A DNA stretch of 64,000 bases from Parelaphostrongylus tenuis. Lineage: Eukaryota > Nematoda > Chromadorea > Rhabditida > Metastrongylidae. Of this stretch, positions 44,001 to 53,942 are shown piece after piece. The position numbers were made by a program, and so were the translations under genes. Numbering within the stretch: the stretch's first letter is position 1; every line of letters starts with the position of its first letter. The stretch is from positions 124,001 to 188,000 of the forward strand of contig JAHQIW010000389.1 of NCBI GenBank assembly GCA_019055375.1. The letters are read 5' to 3'. The notes under the pieces were generated by a model, which was not told the origin of the DNA, did no database searches, and saw nothing but the letters and a program-made list of their open reading frames with translations.

Positions 44001-45272
44001 GTGTTCCTTGTACTAAGTTAAGGAAAAAGCTCCTCAACACCCGCACAAAAAATCAAATTTTATGTTCCACACAGTAATGAGCGCATTTGGCGCAGTGGTT
44101 AGAGGTACGCTGCACCGCACACGAGGTCAATTGTTCGATCTCGCGCTCATCGTGCACCAAGCCATCCATCACTCCGGGGTAAGTGAATTGATACCAGACT
44201 GGTCTCAGACTTGTCTAGGAGGATAAGCAGCAGTGACTCGGTTCAGCGGAAGGCCTCCACAAGTCATTGTAAAGGGGCCAGATATGCATTCAATCACCCC
44301 AAACGAAGTTAAAAATTGAAGACGAATGCATGGCGCATCTTTCAGGGATTGATCAACGCCGAAAGCTTAATCCTTTTATTCACACAGTGTCAATTATTGT
44401 ACATTCATGGGAATACCTCGAGAATATTTCCATAAGAAAGCAGCTGGACCGAGTTTACGACGCTTTAAAGGAAAAGTACCATACATTGATTTGTTAGAAA
44501 TGCACGGTGTTTCAGTAAGACAATACCAAATCACCACACGGCAAAGAAGACTTTGGTAAAGTTTAATAAAAGGGAAAGAGTCGAAGTCCTGCCACACTGA
44601 GCCGCAGTCCAGATGACGCGTCGTCCGATTATGGTCTTTTCCGCTCATAGAACATTTCTTGCGTGGACACTAATTCCAGACATTTGATCAAGTTGAATAG
44701 GCATGCCAAGAGTTTTTGATTTAAAATCTAAGGAATGGCGATTTCGAGCAGATTCAGAAGCTTGCAGATCGTTGGTATAAAACCGCGGAGATAATGATGG
44801 TCCTCATTCCAAAGGATACGTTGTTCTCAATTGAATTTATGTATAAACATTGAATTTTCAGAGGGCATTATGGAACTTTTTTCTCAACCTAATATCTTTG
44901 ACGTATTACAAATTACACAACTGCACAAATTGGATTCATAAATCTAACGTCCAAATGTCTAAGATTCTTACGCGTTATTTGACGGCTGCGCTCCCAGAAA
45001 CTAGGCAGGAATTAAAAAAATTGATCTTTAATAGAGCTAGAAGCACACTAGCTTAGATAACTATGTAGCCCATATAACACCACTATGCCTTATTCAGTTG
45101 CTCGAGTTCATCCATAAGGCAGACTTCTAGGAAGTCATCAGCACCGGTTATTTTAGAAAAGCGCTACTACTGTTATAATAGAGCTCTCGTTACCGCACGT
45201 ACCTGATCTACTTTGTGCAGCTCCATTCCAAAAATTTGTTGTAAAGCTGGCTGACCACTGCTGTTCGGTCAT
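29073..45272 (-). CDS. puf-9: Pumilio/PUF-family RNA-binding protein (PUF-9/PUM-like), 16 exons
   Basis: Post-transcriptional repressor that binds UGUANAUA-type sites in mRNA 3'UTRs in the cytoplasm (family knowledge). Exons, 5' to 3' on the minus strand: 45272-45203, 43957-43809, 43543-43500, 43370-43238, 41519-41363, 40455-40285, 40148-39993, 37812-37623, 37544-37428, 34809-34692, 34610-34440, 31203-31084, 30604-30401, 29939-29812, 29698-29535, 29203-29073. Phases agree throughout and give 740 codons without a stop. Residues ~24-70 (DHSVSKPIM, then SPRSES and a VLSGSP end) match the conserved N-terminal block of animal Pumilio. Residues ~240-330 are proline/glycine-rich. The PUM domain begins ~360 ([14 protein letters not shown]). 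The eight repeat signatures are SRFIQ, NYVVQ, CRVIQ, NHVIQ, CRVIQ, NYVIQ, SNVVE and NYVVQ, the canonical code. The tail is Asn/Gln-rich. The start is the first ATG of the earliest exon I could phase; upstream exons or alternative starts are possible. The puf-9 rather than other PUF assignment is inference. Confidence 0.93.
30735..31062. repeat. Inverted pair of a second tRNA-like SINE class in a puf-9 intron
   Basis: Minus copy at ~30735-30850 and plus copy at ~30935-31062, each with GCGGT..GTAGTGGT (A box-like) and GG.TTCAACTCCCG (B box-like) and a T-rich 3' end with TTTTTGCGTA. They nearly fill the 479-bp intron between exons 31203-31084 and 30604-30401. Confidence 0.7.
31435..31469 (-). 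ncRNA. Hammerhead-like motif, Penelope type
   Basis: Minus strand: stem I GGCT/AGCC, CTGACGA, an imperfect stem II (AGGC..GCT), GAAA, palindromic ACGT as minimal stem III, H17 = C. It lies 170 bp downstream of a GIY-YIG fragment on the same strand. Confidence 0.65.
31635..31910 (-). pseudogene. Penelope-like GIY-YIG endonuclease fragment
   Basis: Minus frame begins [16 protein letters not shown] (GIY-YIG core), meets a stop near 31830, then continues in another frame with [20 protein letters not shown].. and [20 protein letters not shown]. Matches the C-terminal endonuclease of Penelope-like retroelements. Broken by a frame change and lacking the reverse transcriptase. Confidence 0.75.
32064..32098 (+). 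ncRNA. Hammerhead-like motif, Penelope type (inverted partner)
   Basis: GACT CTGACGA ..GCC GAAACGTT AGCC. Stem I has one mismatch against the consensus GGCT/AGCC. Located in the right arm of the Penelope fold-back, in opposite orientation to 31435-31469. Confidence 0.55.
32776..32811 (+). ncRNA. Hammerhead-like motif, Penelope type, in a puf-9 intron
   Basis: AGTT CTGAAGA, stem II GGC/GCC with a 6-nt loop, GAAACGTC. Stem I weak. Same intron as the fold-back at 31325-32209. Confidence 0.45.
33717..34300 (+). pseudogene. Mariner transposase N-terminal relic
   Basis: From ATG 33749: [20 protein letters not shown], stop, then [20 protein letters not shown] and [10 protein letters not shown], the paired helix-turn-helix region of mariner. 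Several stops follow. Lies in the puf-9 intron between 31203 and 34440. Confidence 0.75.
35085..35348 (+). repeat. tRNA-derived SINE in a puf-9 intron
   Basis: Degenerate head, then CATCCCTCCGGGGTCGGTGA and the 3' block GCGCATCCCTCAGGG. In the GC-AG intron. Confidence 0.75.
35798..35892 (-). repeat. SINE body fragment in a puf-9 intron
   Basis: Complement of the SINE body (CTGGCCTT..CAATGACT..CAGCGCTG..CAAACAAGT). Abuts the ~322-bp hammerhead repeat. Confidence 0.6.
35891..36310. repeat. ~322-bp tandem repeat (second hammerhead family), 1.3 copies
   Basis: The block starting ACTGTATGTCAAGTGAAA at 35891 recurs at 36213 (ACTGTATATCAAGTGAAA), a period of 322 bp; the second copy is cut at ~36305, where RTE sequence begins. 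One hammerhead motif lies in the complete unit (minus strand). The tandem partial-dimer layout resembles retrozymes. Confidence 0.75.
36077..36119 (-). ncRNA. Degenerate hammerhead motif, second family
   Basis: Minus strand: stem I GCCCGA against TCGGAC, core GTGACGA (first base changed), stem II GAT/ATC, GAGT in place of GAAA, stem III CACGTG, H17 = A. Stem and spacing are preserved while the core is mutated, so it is a decayed relative of the copies at 37261 and 63395. Confidence 0.6.
36340..37010 (+). pseudogene. RTE-type retrotransposon reverse-transcriptase C-terminal fragment
   Basis: Open from [20 protein letters not shown] (36405) through [34 protein letters not shown] and [16 protein letters not shown], with one stop at 36849-36851, then in frame to a TGA at 37008-37010. 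Typical C-terminal half of nematode RTE endonuclease/reverse transcriptases; the 5' part is missing. Lies inside the GC-AG intron of puf-9 between inverted hammerhead repeats. Confidence 0.85.
37030..37410. repeat. Inverted copy of the ~322-bp hammerhead repeat
   Basis: Reverse complement of the 35891-36310 family, including the AAGTGAAAATATCA box, the GAGCAATC block and the hammerhead region. With the left copy it brackets the RTE fragment at 36340-37010. It ends next to puf-9 exon 9 (37428-37544). Confidence 0.75.
37261..37305 (+). ncRNA. Degenerate hammerhead motif, second family
   Basis: Stem I 5' strand GCCCGA, core TTGACGA (first C changed to T), stem II GAC/GTC with a 6-nt loop, then GAAAC. 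The 3' side of stem I is eroded (ACGAGGCTG where sister copies have ACGTGTATCGGGC). Lies in the inverted right-hand ~322-bp repeat copy. Confidence 0.6.
37970..38160 (+). repeat. tRNA-derived SINE, truncated
   Basis: Head with GGTTCGTATCC, then CATCCCTCCAGGGTC and ACACATTCAATTGTC. In the puf-9 intron between 37812 and 39993. Confidence 0.65.
38256..38541 (-). repeat. tRNA-derived SINE, near full length
   Basis: Minus orientation with the tRNA head GCGCATGTGGCGCAGTGGTT at 38541. Forms an inverted pair with the copy at 37970-38160. Confidence 0.8.
39530..39665 (+). repeat. GC-rich imperfect tandem repeat in a puf-9 intron
   Basis: Repeating ~10-12 bp GGCTCGGTGC / GGCTCAACGC units between 39536 and 39655. 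No coding sense. Confidence 0.65.
42350..42515 (+). repeat. SINE body and 3' fragment
   Basis: Begins at TTGATACCAGACCTGCTTGG and runs to GTGCGTCTCTCAAGGATCAA. Head missing. In the puf-9 intron between 41519 and 43238. Confidence 0.65.
44079..44382 (+). repeat. tRNA-derived SINE, full length, first puf-9 intron
   Basis: Head GAGCGCATTTGGCGCAGTGG, body GGTCTCAGACTTGTCTAGG, 3' block GGCGCATCTTTCAGGG. Close to the 9265 copy over its whole length. Confidence 0.85.
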
Positions 45273-46639
45273 TTCCGTGTACAGAATACGAATAACAAAA
45301 CTATGATAGAGAAGATATTGAAATAAGATTAGAGCGAATAACACAAAGAAGATGTATTGTTGAAAGTCGGTAGTCGAATTCTATTGATGATCAGGTAGAC
45401 GATGAAGGTGAAGACGATGTCGTTGGGTTGACAATGATAGGCGACGATAGCAAAGGCTAGCGACGATGGGAACTCGACTACACAAAATTTCGTCATTCAC
45501 GAAAAACCGCACCGGCTAGGTGAGATCCCCCCCAATCTATAGCAGTAGCGGATCGTCTATAAAATCTCACAACCTGAAACGATTTTTTTTTTTCAAATGA
45601 AAGTGAGCTAGTGAGTGACGGAAGCGAGGACGAAATATGTCGCAGAACACACGAAGGCAGACGATGAAATGAATGAATTGGATGGACATCATCGGATTTG
45701 AATAACAAACTATCTTGGCTATCATCTATTAACATTCGATCAGACAGATGAACGAAAAGGAGACCGATGAGAACAACCTGATTATTCCTATCTATCACTT
45801 CGCATATCACTCATCTTCAACAACATCGATAATTTCATGCAAGAGAATAATTTCATTACTTTGTCGATGAATGAAGAAGGACGAAAATTATCTGATCAGT
45901 AGATAACACATAATGAAAAGATGTTAACAGGATTTACTGATATGTATTTTCTGCTCAATCAGACGGTCCGTCTTCACGATTACGCAGAACCCAGCATACA
46001 TTCTATGCTAAATATAGTAGAAACAGATTCGAGAAAAAATATTAGAGGAACAATGAAACTATTTGAAGAAGAATAACGCCGATCAGCACTAATGTAAAGT
46101 ATGGAAAAAAAGGTAGAGTTTTTGCTGGAAAACATATACGAAAGAGCGCATGAGGAAAACGCAGAAGAAACTAGTTGGAGTGCGGAAGTTCCCAAAAATG
46201 AATGAAATTATGGAAGAAAAGGAACAAATACCGATAAAACAAAGGATGAAAGACAATAACGTAATGCAGCACTAACATATATTCTGCAGTGGTATTAGAT
46301 AACCATCATTTTCAATTGTTCTATACTCTAGAAAATAAAATAAAATACACAACATGATATTCGTTTAGGTAGAAAATACTCCGAGATCTAGAGGAAAAAC
46401 TCCAAATTCTTTCTAAATGCAAAAGAAAAAAAAACTCCTGGTCCACAAGTACTAAACCACCATAAATCCGCTACAATACACATACCTTTTAAATACTAAT
46501 AATGTAATGATATGATGAAAAAAACTAGTTACAAAGAAACTTGAAGAAGCATTAGAATGTGACAGTGGTAAGACAATCGAATATAATAAAAAAAAAACAC
46601 CACATAAGTCCGAATGTGATGGAATGCCTCAACTGAAAA

Positions 46640-46835
46640 TAAACCTTCTGTATCACCTGTACCCTCTGTATCCTCCTGTCCTGTTGATCGCCGAGTAGTC
46701 ACTCGAGCCAGCACTCCCGGCATAAAAACTTCCATTTCTTCCTATCACATGCTCCACGAGTAGCTCAGTGGGTGGTCGATCGGTCGGGTGTGCAAGTTGT
46801 GCGTAGAGGAAATTCGTTGAGCATCACATTCTTTC
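46640..46835 (-). pseudogene. RTE 3'-terminal remnant
   Basis: Resembles the extreme C-terminal and 3' tail of the 60.78-kb copy (CCTGTCCTGTTGATCG, ACTCGAG, TTCCTATC blocks in the same order). Short and degenerate. Confidence 0.5.
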
Positions 46836-47574
46836 TCCGTGAAATCTTTTTCGGATGGAAGATATGATGTTCGAGATACTTTAACAGGAGTACTGACGAC
46901 AGTCAAATTGTTCTACAGAAAATCACAAAGCTACAATGTAATCAGCAGAGTTACTCGATAGTATGAAAAAAACGGGAGATACAAAATCACGCAAACGAAT
47001 GTCGCGGTTTGTAGATCACTACGAAACAGAAAAAATTGATCAATTTCGCAAGAAATTTGAATAAGATGGTCCACCACTAGAGAATAAGAGATCCACTATC
47101 GAAACAACAAATCCGTAGAATCACTCTCGATTAAGACGACTTCCGTTAAAAAGTCAAAGAATGAATCTCATGTATAGATTTGTTGGATAGCTAACGAGAT
47201 AGGCAGAAAACAGAAAAAAATTTTGTTGACAATCATGATATTATTAAAATATTGTCGTTTTCTCACTGAGAAAATTCTCTAATAGATCAGACTGACACAA
47301 ACGAAGGAAGCGAGTGATAGTCTCCGACTAGGAACGAGAGGGAACCTAGTGATCTCCTAGTGACTCTAAGAAGACGTAGGCGTAATCGAGATCGATTGAA
47401 AGAGAAGGAAAAAAAACGGCGATGACGTAAGAAATCCTATGATCGGTCGCCGGGGTTTAAGAGGAGGGAAATTTGAATATGAAATGCGACGCTGAATGGC
47501 GGTGAGCTGACGACGTGCGTACGATAAACTGCGTACATCGTTCGTCACGGGACCCACACCTCTCTCCCTGTCGA

Positions 47575-47695
47575 TCTCCCTACCTCTCTCTCTCTCTTTC
47601 TTTCTCTCTCTCTCACTCTCTCTGTCTCGGCTCTTCGCTGCCTCTCGTCTCGATGCTGCCGTGCGTGACGAACGAACGAACGAACGAACGATCGA
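47575..47695. repeat. CT-rich tract and (CGAA)n microsatellite
   Basis: Runs of CTCTCT with TTTC interruptions (47582-47627) followed by six CGAA units near 47668-47691. Creates spurious Arg/Glu-rich minus-strand frames. Confidence 0.85.
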
Positions 47696-47837
47696 CGTCA
47701 AAAGGTCATATCGAGTACAACAAGGATGGGGCCGCTTGGCTAACCGACTGACTGACTATTTGATGATTCTGTCTGCGGTCTGTGTAAAGGAACACATCAA
47801 AGACGACTTGAGAACGATGACGATGACGATGGCTCGG

Positions 47838-48060
47838 CGTAGATCGTAAGTAATTCGGCGTAGATCATGGGTGACCTAGTGTAGAGCATATGCCACTCAG
47901 TAAATCATAGGTAACCCACATCAAATGATAGGTAACTCAGCGTAAATCATAGGTAGTCTAGTGTAGTTCTTAGGTAACCCAGCCTAGACCATAGGTAACC
48001 CAGGGTAGACCATAGGTAATCCAGCGTCAATCATGGGTAACCCAGCGTGGATCATGAATA
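47838..48060 (+). repeat. Minisatellite, ~21-23 bp unit, about ten copies
   Basis: Imperfect tandem copies of a GTAGATCATAGGTAACCCAG-like unit. Confidence 0.8.
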
Positions 48061-49224
48061 CACCCTACATATCATGGACAGGTCATGGCTCCAAATATGA
48101 TCTTTGATCTACCCATCCCATTTTACATTAGTGTCGAGGTACCAAGCACTGAATCGTAGAGTTACTGCTGAATCGTTCTAAATAGGGACGTTTTTTCTCG
48201 TTCGATTCTTCGATTTTCACGAATGACACGATGTGGATAGTTCAGGTGTACTCCTGTCTATAGGGCTGTACTATTCTTAGTCATGTGTAGACCACTTTTC
48301 ACTAACATAAAAGCATCCTAATGTCATTATCGATCAGCGACTGGTGTCGACTATTACATTATGTCGAGTATTATCTATTGATATTACGGTGCGAAGCTCA
48401 CCTCAAAGTGTCTGGATTGTTCAGGAATATCCAGAGGAAAAAACTTCCTACAATTTTTGAAGATGGTAGGTTTTAATGAAGCATATAAATGGATATACGA
48501 GCTTCATTTTTGAAGAGATCCAGCTGAAAAAGGCTATATCTTTGTTTCCATCTCAAAACGAGTGGAGCATAATGTCGTAATAGATAGCCGGTATAGAAGG
48601 ACTAGTATTGTTAAGATGATATTTTATGATGAGAGTTAATGAGTCGCGCTACCCGAACGCTAAGAAAGAACGTGTGAAAAGTGAGACTTGCTCGGTCAAT
48701 ACTACAAAATACTAATTACTAGTTCGGAAAAAAGTGAGAAGAATAGGAAATTGTTAAAATAAAAGAATAAACAGGTTATCTGGGGTGAGGCTAGCTACCT
48801 AAAACTAGAACGAGATGAGAGAGAATGAGAATAAGGTTTCGCCTAAGTAATCGATCGATAACATAGTACGCAGTAGCGGCTTAGCGCGGCGCGCAGCTAG
48901 ATATCGACTGATCTGGTTTGATCTACAAATGTCATGTTGGCGATAATCGATATTGGAATTCTATTAGAAAATCCAGACTAGTAACTTGGACACAAATCAC
49001 ATTGTAGAAAAGCTGACGAGCTATTTTATGTCGTTAAGATTACAGAGTGAGAAAATAAGTTTTCTTTCGGCTCTAAAAATCGTTAAGGAGACGATTTGCT
49101 TGAGAGCTATCGTTTTACAATGTTTATTTAGCGCGTTCAATACTATAAGCAGAAACAAGCCGGATATATCAATAGTATAGGCTGACGGATGATAGCTATG
49201 ATAGAGATCGATTGAAGAATGAAA

Positions 49225-49335
49225 ATGGGTAAGCTGTGGCCCTTGGTGATGCAGTGGTAGCAAGCGTCCCCGGTGTGGAATCAGAGCCGAGTTCAACTCC
49301 CGCCTGAGGTCGGATTTTTGCTCGCCACTCATATC
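49225..49335 (+). repeat. Second-class tRNA-like SINE copy
   Basis: GGTGATGCAGTGGTAGCAAG head, GAGTTCAACTCCCGCC B box, TTTTTGCTCGCCACTC tail, like the 30.7-31.0 kb pair. Confidence 0.6.
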
Positions 49336-49524
49336 TCTTATATTTATATTGATAGTTTTAGACAAAATTATAATTAGTTACTTAATTATGTATTCCGCGC
49401 TTTCAATAGAAAATGACTAAATGTACAAAAGTTCTTGAAGAGATCCGCGATTCAAAAAAAAAGGTTACTGCATATTGGTGGTTAGTCATTGGAACTATTC
49501 ATGTCATCGACGAATCCTCCGAAT

Positions 49525-49640
49525 GTGATGATGATGAATGAATGAATGAATCAATCAATCAGTGGATGAATGAATAAATAAACAAGAAATAAATAAATGA
49601 ATGGAATGAATGGAGGAATGGAGGACCATCATGGAGGGAG
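49525..49640 (+). repeat. (GAAT)n / (TAAA)n microsatellite
   Basis: GATGATGATGAATGAATGAA start, with mixed GAAT, CAAT and AAATA units to ~49622. Confidence 0.85.
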
Positions 49641-49788
49641 GGTTTGCCGTCGCGACTACTGACGCGTCCTTGAGTCGTCATTTTCTCTCCTTTTTTTAAA
49701 TCGTTTTTTATACGATCAACGAAATTGCTCTTTTGTTTTTGTTCTTTCGTTCATTTGTTCGTTTGTTAATGCATCACTTGGTCTGTTA

Positions 49789-49812
49789 TAAGTAGTAGTA
49801 GTAGTAGTAGAA
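49789..49812 (+). repeat. (AGT)n microsatellite
   Basis: Seven to eight consecutive AGT units. Confidence 0.85.
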
Positions 49813-49943
49813 TAACTTTTTTTAAACATTTTCTTCTTATGTTACACATTTTTCTATTAACTTTTCTTTCACAAACTATTCCTTTCTTTGAAATAACATA
49901 TCTTTCATTTCGAGTGTTTTCTTAAGACCACAGCTCAAATTTC

Positions 49944-50106
49944 AATATGCCTGATAATCATTATTTGAGCCACGCATGTCAGTGGTCTGTCAATGAGGGC
50001 TGACTTGCCTTATAGAGCCCGATACACGTGTTTCGATCTTGCGAAGTCTGCCCTCATTGACAGACCACTGACATGCGTGGCTCAAATAATGATTATCAGG
50101 CATATT
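49944..50106. repeat. Perfect 57-bp inverted repeat around a hammerhead 3' half
   Basis: Arms 49944-50000 and 50050-50106 are exact reverse complements (57 of 57) with a 49-bp loop. The arms contain the GAGCCACGCATGTCAGTGG block of the ~322-bp family. The loop on the minus strand reads ATCGAAACACGTGTA then TCGGGC, the 3' half of the second-family hammerhead; the CTGANGA half is absent. Confidence 0.9.
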
Positions 50107-50166
50107 CCTTTCTTTATTCAAAACTTGCACGAGGTTGGTAATTTCTCCTTTTTCTCAAAATTTCAT

Positions 50167-50202
50167 GGCTAACGTTTCAGCGGCAACGCTTTCGTCAGAG
50201 CC
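50167..50202 (-). ncRNA. Hammerhead-like motif, Penelope type, well preserved
   Basis: Minus strand: stem I GGCT/AGCC, CTGACGA plus one extra A, stem II AGCG/CGCT with loop TTGC, GAAA, ACGT stem III, H17 = T. The extra A before stem II recurs in sister copies. Confidence 0.65.
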
Positions 50203-50308
50203 TAGACGTAGAAATCATACCATATCTGATTACTAGGTTATTATTTCGCAAGTATCGAAAATCTAGTAGAACACAAATCAACAGTCTAGTCATTTTGAAA
50301 AAGGCATT

Positions 50309-50342
50309 CCCTCCCCCCGACCCCCTCCCCCCCCTCCCGCCC
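50309..50342 (-). other. Potential G-quadruplex tract
   Basis: Minus strand has GGGCGGG, then G runs of 8, 5 and 6 separated by single A or TC: at least four G-runs with loops of 1-2 nt. Isolated in an AT-rich setting. Confidence 0.6.
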
Positions 50343-50957
50343 TATTCATTTCCGGTCGTTTGTGATGCGTCCAATTATTCTTCTTTCACAATGTTACTAC
50401 GTTTATACGATCATAACATTAGCTCAAGAGTTCATTGAAGTTGAGTGGCACTGCAAAATCTCGAGCCTCGGGCGAGGTTTGAACCCGCTGCCTCTCATCT
50501 TTACCGAGGTCTTACAACATCATAACACATTTTCTAAAGGTGTAAAACAAAGAACACTTGTAGATTAGCTGTAGCATTCCCTGAAAAATCCCTAACGGCC
50601 AATAAAAATACTATCAAAACCAGTAATTTTCGGCTTTTGAAACTCTTCTATGACGATAAATTCTCTTATTCAGCCTAGGAAGCAGTCACTGAGATTGCAT
50701 ATTTCACGTCATATATCGGATATGCTTGGTTTCAACAACTTTTATGCTGTTATGCTGATGAAGAAGCAATTGTGGTTTGTACATTGATGACATATACCGT
50801 TTGGTGGAGAATATTGGAATACATTCTCCACTAAATCTGGCTATGCTGTATCATTTCAATGCGTATTTCTCACATTATGCTTTCTTGCCAATGATGTTTT
50901 ACTTGCTCTTTATTGCTCTTTATTTTATAAGTATTCAGCCTATGAAGAGGATGTTGC

Positions 50958-51323
50958 TTGGTGCAAAAGTAATTGCGGTTGATGACCTTCAGTTCAAAAC
51001 CGGTCGTAAAAGCAGCTCACACAACTCGAAACATCAACAACACATTTGGCCCAGAAACTACTAGCGCATGTGCAATGCAGTGGTAATAAAACAAATTTCG
51101 TAAAGAAGAAGCGTTCAACAATACACAGAACATTCACTTTTGCACCAACCTCATTAGAAATCACTGGAAGAGTAAATTATTGAAGTTGTTCCCCTCAAGA
51201 TTACACGATATATTGCAGAACTCAACGTCGACCATGCTGACATTTTCGCTATTTGAAGGAAATTAGAAAAGCAACTACGATTGTACCACGGTCTGAAACC
51301 GCAAGTACTTTTGCACCGAACTA
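50958..51323. mobile_element. Short mariner-derived element (MITE-like)
   Basis: Left end TTGGTGCAAAAGTAATTGCG (from 50959) and right end complement TCGGTGCAAAAGTACTTGCG are the classic mariner terminal motif in inverted orientation. A third partial end (ACTTTTGCACCAACC, 51136-51150) lies inside. Between 51174 and 51300 a plus frame resembles the second helix-turn-helix of the transposase (ITRYIAELNVDHADIF). Confidence 0.65.
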
Positions 51324-52065
51324 ATGTCACTCGCCTGTTGTCCATCAACCGGATGAGAAGACCTCCCCGCTCATTCTGCCGGCCAGCGACACCCGAACGC
51401 AACGCGTTCATCGTTTGTTTGATTGTGTCATCATTTCTATACGCGGTATTTATCGTGAGGTTGGAAAGAATCGGTATATTCCATGCGAAACTCCCACCAA
51501 GTGGGATAAACCGGGAAAGTTTCGTGAAGGAGAAACTGCTGGTTGTAATACGATTTCGTTGTTATGTCCAATGGTACTACGAGTATCCTGATAAAACCTC
51601 GAATTGTCTTAAATTGTTGTCTGATTATATTCATCAAACGACGGTGCTAGCAGAACAGGAGCCCCGATTGAGCAGTGTGGAGTACGCATCGCCGAAAAGA
51701 GCGAGACGCAGGTTCAACTTCCGCACGAGGTTTGAAGCTCTGCATATCACTCAACATTCTTAGATATCTCATAAATGCTCTCTAATGAGCTTTTTAGTGT
51801 CGTTCACTGTGTAGCCAATAAGCCAATATGTCCAAGGCCGATATGTGACTCGTCCTTTTCGTACTTCACAAACTTTGATGACAGAGATTATTCAAAAATC
51901 TGGTCGTTTCTTATAGAAGGAAAAGATTCTCCTATGTACTGCTAATATCACGTGGCATAACAAATTTCAAGGACATACCGTGACCTTTTATAGGGTATAT
52001 AAACCATCATACATTATTTATTAGTGGCCTTCGCTAACTACCAAATATTTTTTTTACGTATGAAA

Positions 52066-52152
52066 GGCGAGGTAACGCAGTGGCAAAATCATGCAATATG
52101 TCAGAAACAAAGAGATAAGCAAGGAAGTGGTTCAATCCCCATCCAACAGTTT
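52066..52152 (+). repeat. tRNA-like fragment
   Basis: GGCGAGGTAACGCAGTGGC (A box-like) and GTGGTTCAATCCCCATCC (B box-like) about 60 bp apart. Probably a SINE head. Confidence 0.4.
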
Positions 52153-52732
52153 CTTGCGATCAATCAAGAAACACCTTCAGGAACCCCTTAGCTCGGCCAG
52201 CTTCAAGACTGCAAAGAAAATCGTCTCATCCAGCTTTCTTCCCCATTCACAAAGAAGATGAATACTCAAGCAGCAACTAAAGCAACGCAGAAATGTTCGA
52301 AGTGCTTTGTGGAGGATGAATGAAAGGATACGAATCCATCGCGGGACGTGCTGGAAACCGTACAGTAATCTGTGATGGTGGATGGTTAAAATAAATCAAT
52401 TACTACTAAATGTAGTTGTATGTAGAACTCATCGAACTTGATGCTTGGTGACGTAATTGCGAATGATGCTTGTTATAGACAAGTTTGGAATTATGGTATG
52501 CTTTGCTTTTTATTTTTCTCCATCTGAGTGAAGAACAAGAGGTCAAAGTGACTAAGTGGCAGCAAATGAAATGTAAAAATTCAAAAGTATTGCACAAATT
52601 TCAGAACCGTCTCCGCTTGGACTCACCGCAAAGGCTTTGAAATCATGAAGAACTCTTTTACAAGAATTACTTTAACACTTTCTTTTGTCGTTTAGGTCAA
52701 ATTTATCCAAGTAGTCTTACATCCGATAACAC

Positions 52733-52768
52733 GACCCTGAAGAAGGCGAAGTGGCCAAAATGTCAGCC
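52733..52768 (+). ncRNA. Degenerate hammerhead-like motif
   Basis: GACC CTGAAGA, GGC/GCC stem II, then AAAATGTCAGCC: the GAAA has become AAAA. A relic. Confidence 0.4.
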
Positions 52769-53872
52769 GTCAATATTGAAAAAGATAAACCAACTTCGCG
52801 AAAGCCTTTACTAGTGATTAGTTCTCAGAGTATCCTAGTAGTATTTGGCCGATGGTCGTAAGAAATTTTAGTCTGAGATCGCTGAGCTGAAGTTAATAGG
52901 ACTTTTCTGGCTAAGATTTCAGCCTTTTTTCATAAGAAGTATGAATTATTCAGGCTCGTTTTTGAAATCATGGTTCATTGTAAGATTTGACTTTTGATCT
53001 GCAAGGGTTAAGACAAAAGCTGCTGATAAGAGATCTATGTCGAAATCGTTAGAGCACTGAAAATCTCTTGTGTTTTCATTGTAGACAGTTGAGCGGCCAC
53101 AACATCCTAAAACAGCAAGTGAAAAATTTCATGGGAGGGAAACTTCAGTTTCTAAAAAATACTTGTGTCACATCGTGTCTATCAATTTTACCTGCATCAG
53201 TAAATGTCTGAGAAATTATAGAATAGGAATGTTCGCCTATAAATTCTTGAGATGATAGTTGAAATTCAGAGCATTCTTTTTTTACGCTGTGAATGAATAA
53301 AAGAGTTTGAATATTCAACAAAATATTCTGTTTGTTCCATGACGTTCATGATACTTAATACAACCACAGTGGTGTCACAAGCTCAAAGAGTGTTTCGAAG
53401 AAATGACAGTGCTTGGATACCGTTTTATTTAGTGCAAAATCCATTTCTAGGTGTAACTTGAAATTGATAGTACAGTGGAAAAAAAATTCTTTTCTCATTT
53501 TCTCTTTTTGCTTACTGAAGCCGAATTCATGGTGGCCCTGAACAAATTGGAAAGTTGTTGTGGATGAAAATGAGAGGAAAACTGGAGATTGTTTTGTCAT
53601 TCAAAAGGTTTATCGGTGCTAATCTTGCTGCTAACAGTTTTATTAGTGAAAAAGTATGTTATTGTTCCATCAAAATTTCCAGTTGTGTAGATATAATGCC
53701 TCCGTATAACGCTGCGCTATCATTTTATTGTATTAGATTAATTTATTGATAATGATCTGTTTTAAACAGTCACTACGAGATGCTGCAATAGCTTGGTTCA
53801 AACGCAATGTTCTTAATTGCAATAAGAACAATTCAAAATTGCATGTTTTTGTTTGAAAGATACTAATTCATT

Positions 53873-53942
53873 CAAAAAAAAAGAATGATTTAAGCTCAAA
53901 AAAGGGGTTGGTAAGCCCAGGGTCATACACCGGTGTTTCGGA
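53873..53942 (-). repeat. Inverted partial retrozyme unit at the array's left end
   Basis: Reverse complement of the unit segment from the ribozyme GAAA through stem III, stem I 3' strand and the T-rich stretch. It abuts the target duplication on the left and the direct array on the right. Inverted 5' fragments like this are common at Penelope-type insertions (family knowledge). Confidence 0.85.

Larger units (their letters stand above)
45273..49943. other. Region upstream of puf-9, simple-repeat rich
   Basis: Expected to hold the puf-9 promoter and any 5' exons; none could be defined. Contains the RTE remnant at 46640-46835 and the simple repeats listed separately. Confidence 0.4.
51324..53859. 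other. No recognised gene
   Basis: AT-rich, with SINE-like fragments near 51655-51760 and 52066-52152 and one degenerate hammerhead-like motif (52733). The 160-codon frame at 51281-51763 overlaps mariner and SINE sequence and is not a gene. Confidence 0.4.

Noticed and set aside
44394..44648. 84-codon minus frame starting [12 protein letters not shown] in the first puf-9 intron
   Set aside because: No Pumilio similarity, and the exons on either side join in frame without it. Possibly an alternative first exon, but unsupported.
47366..47701. 111-codon Arg/Glu/Ser-rich minus frame
   Set aside because: Produced by the CT-rich and CGAA simple repeats.
51281..51763. 160-codon plus-strand open frame
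   Set aside because: Begins inside the mariner-derived element and runs through SINE-like sequence.
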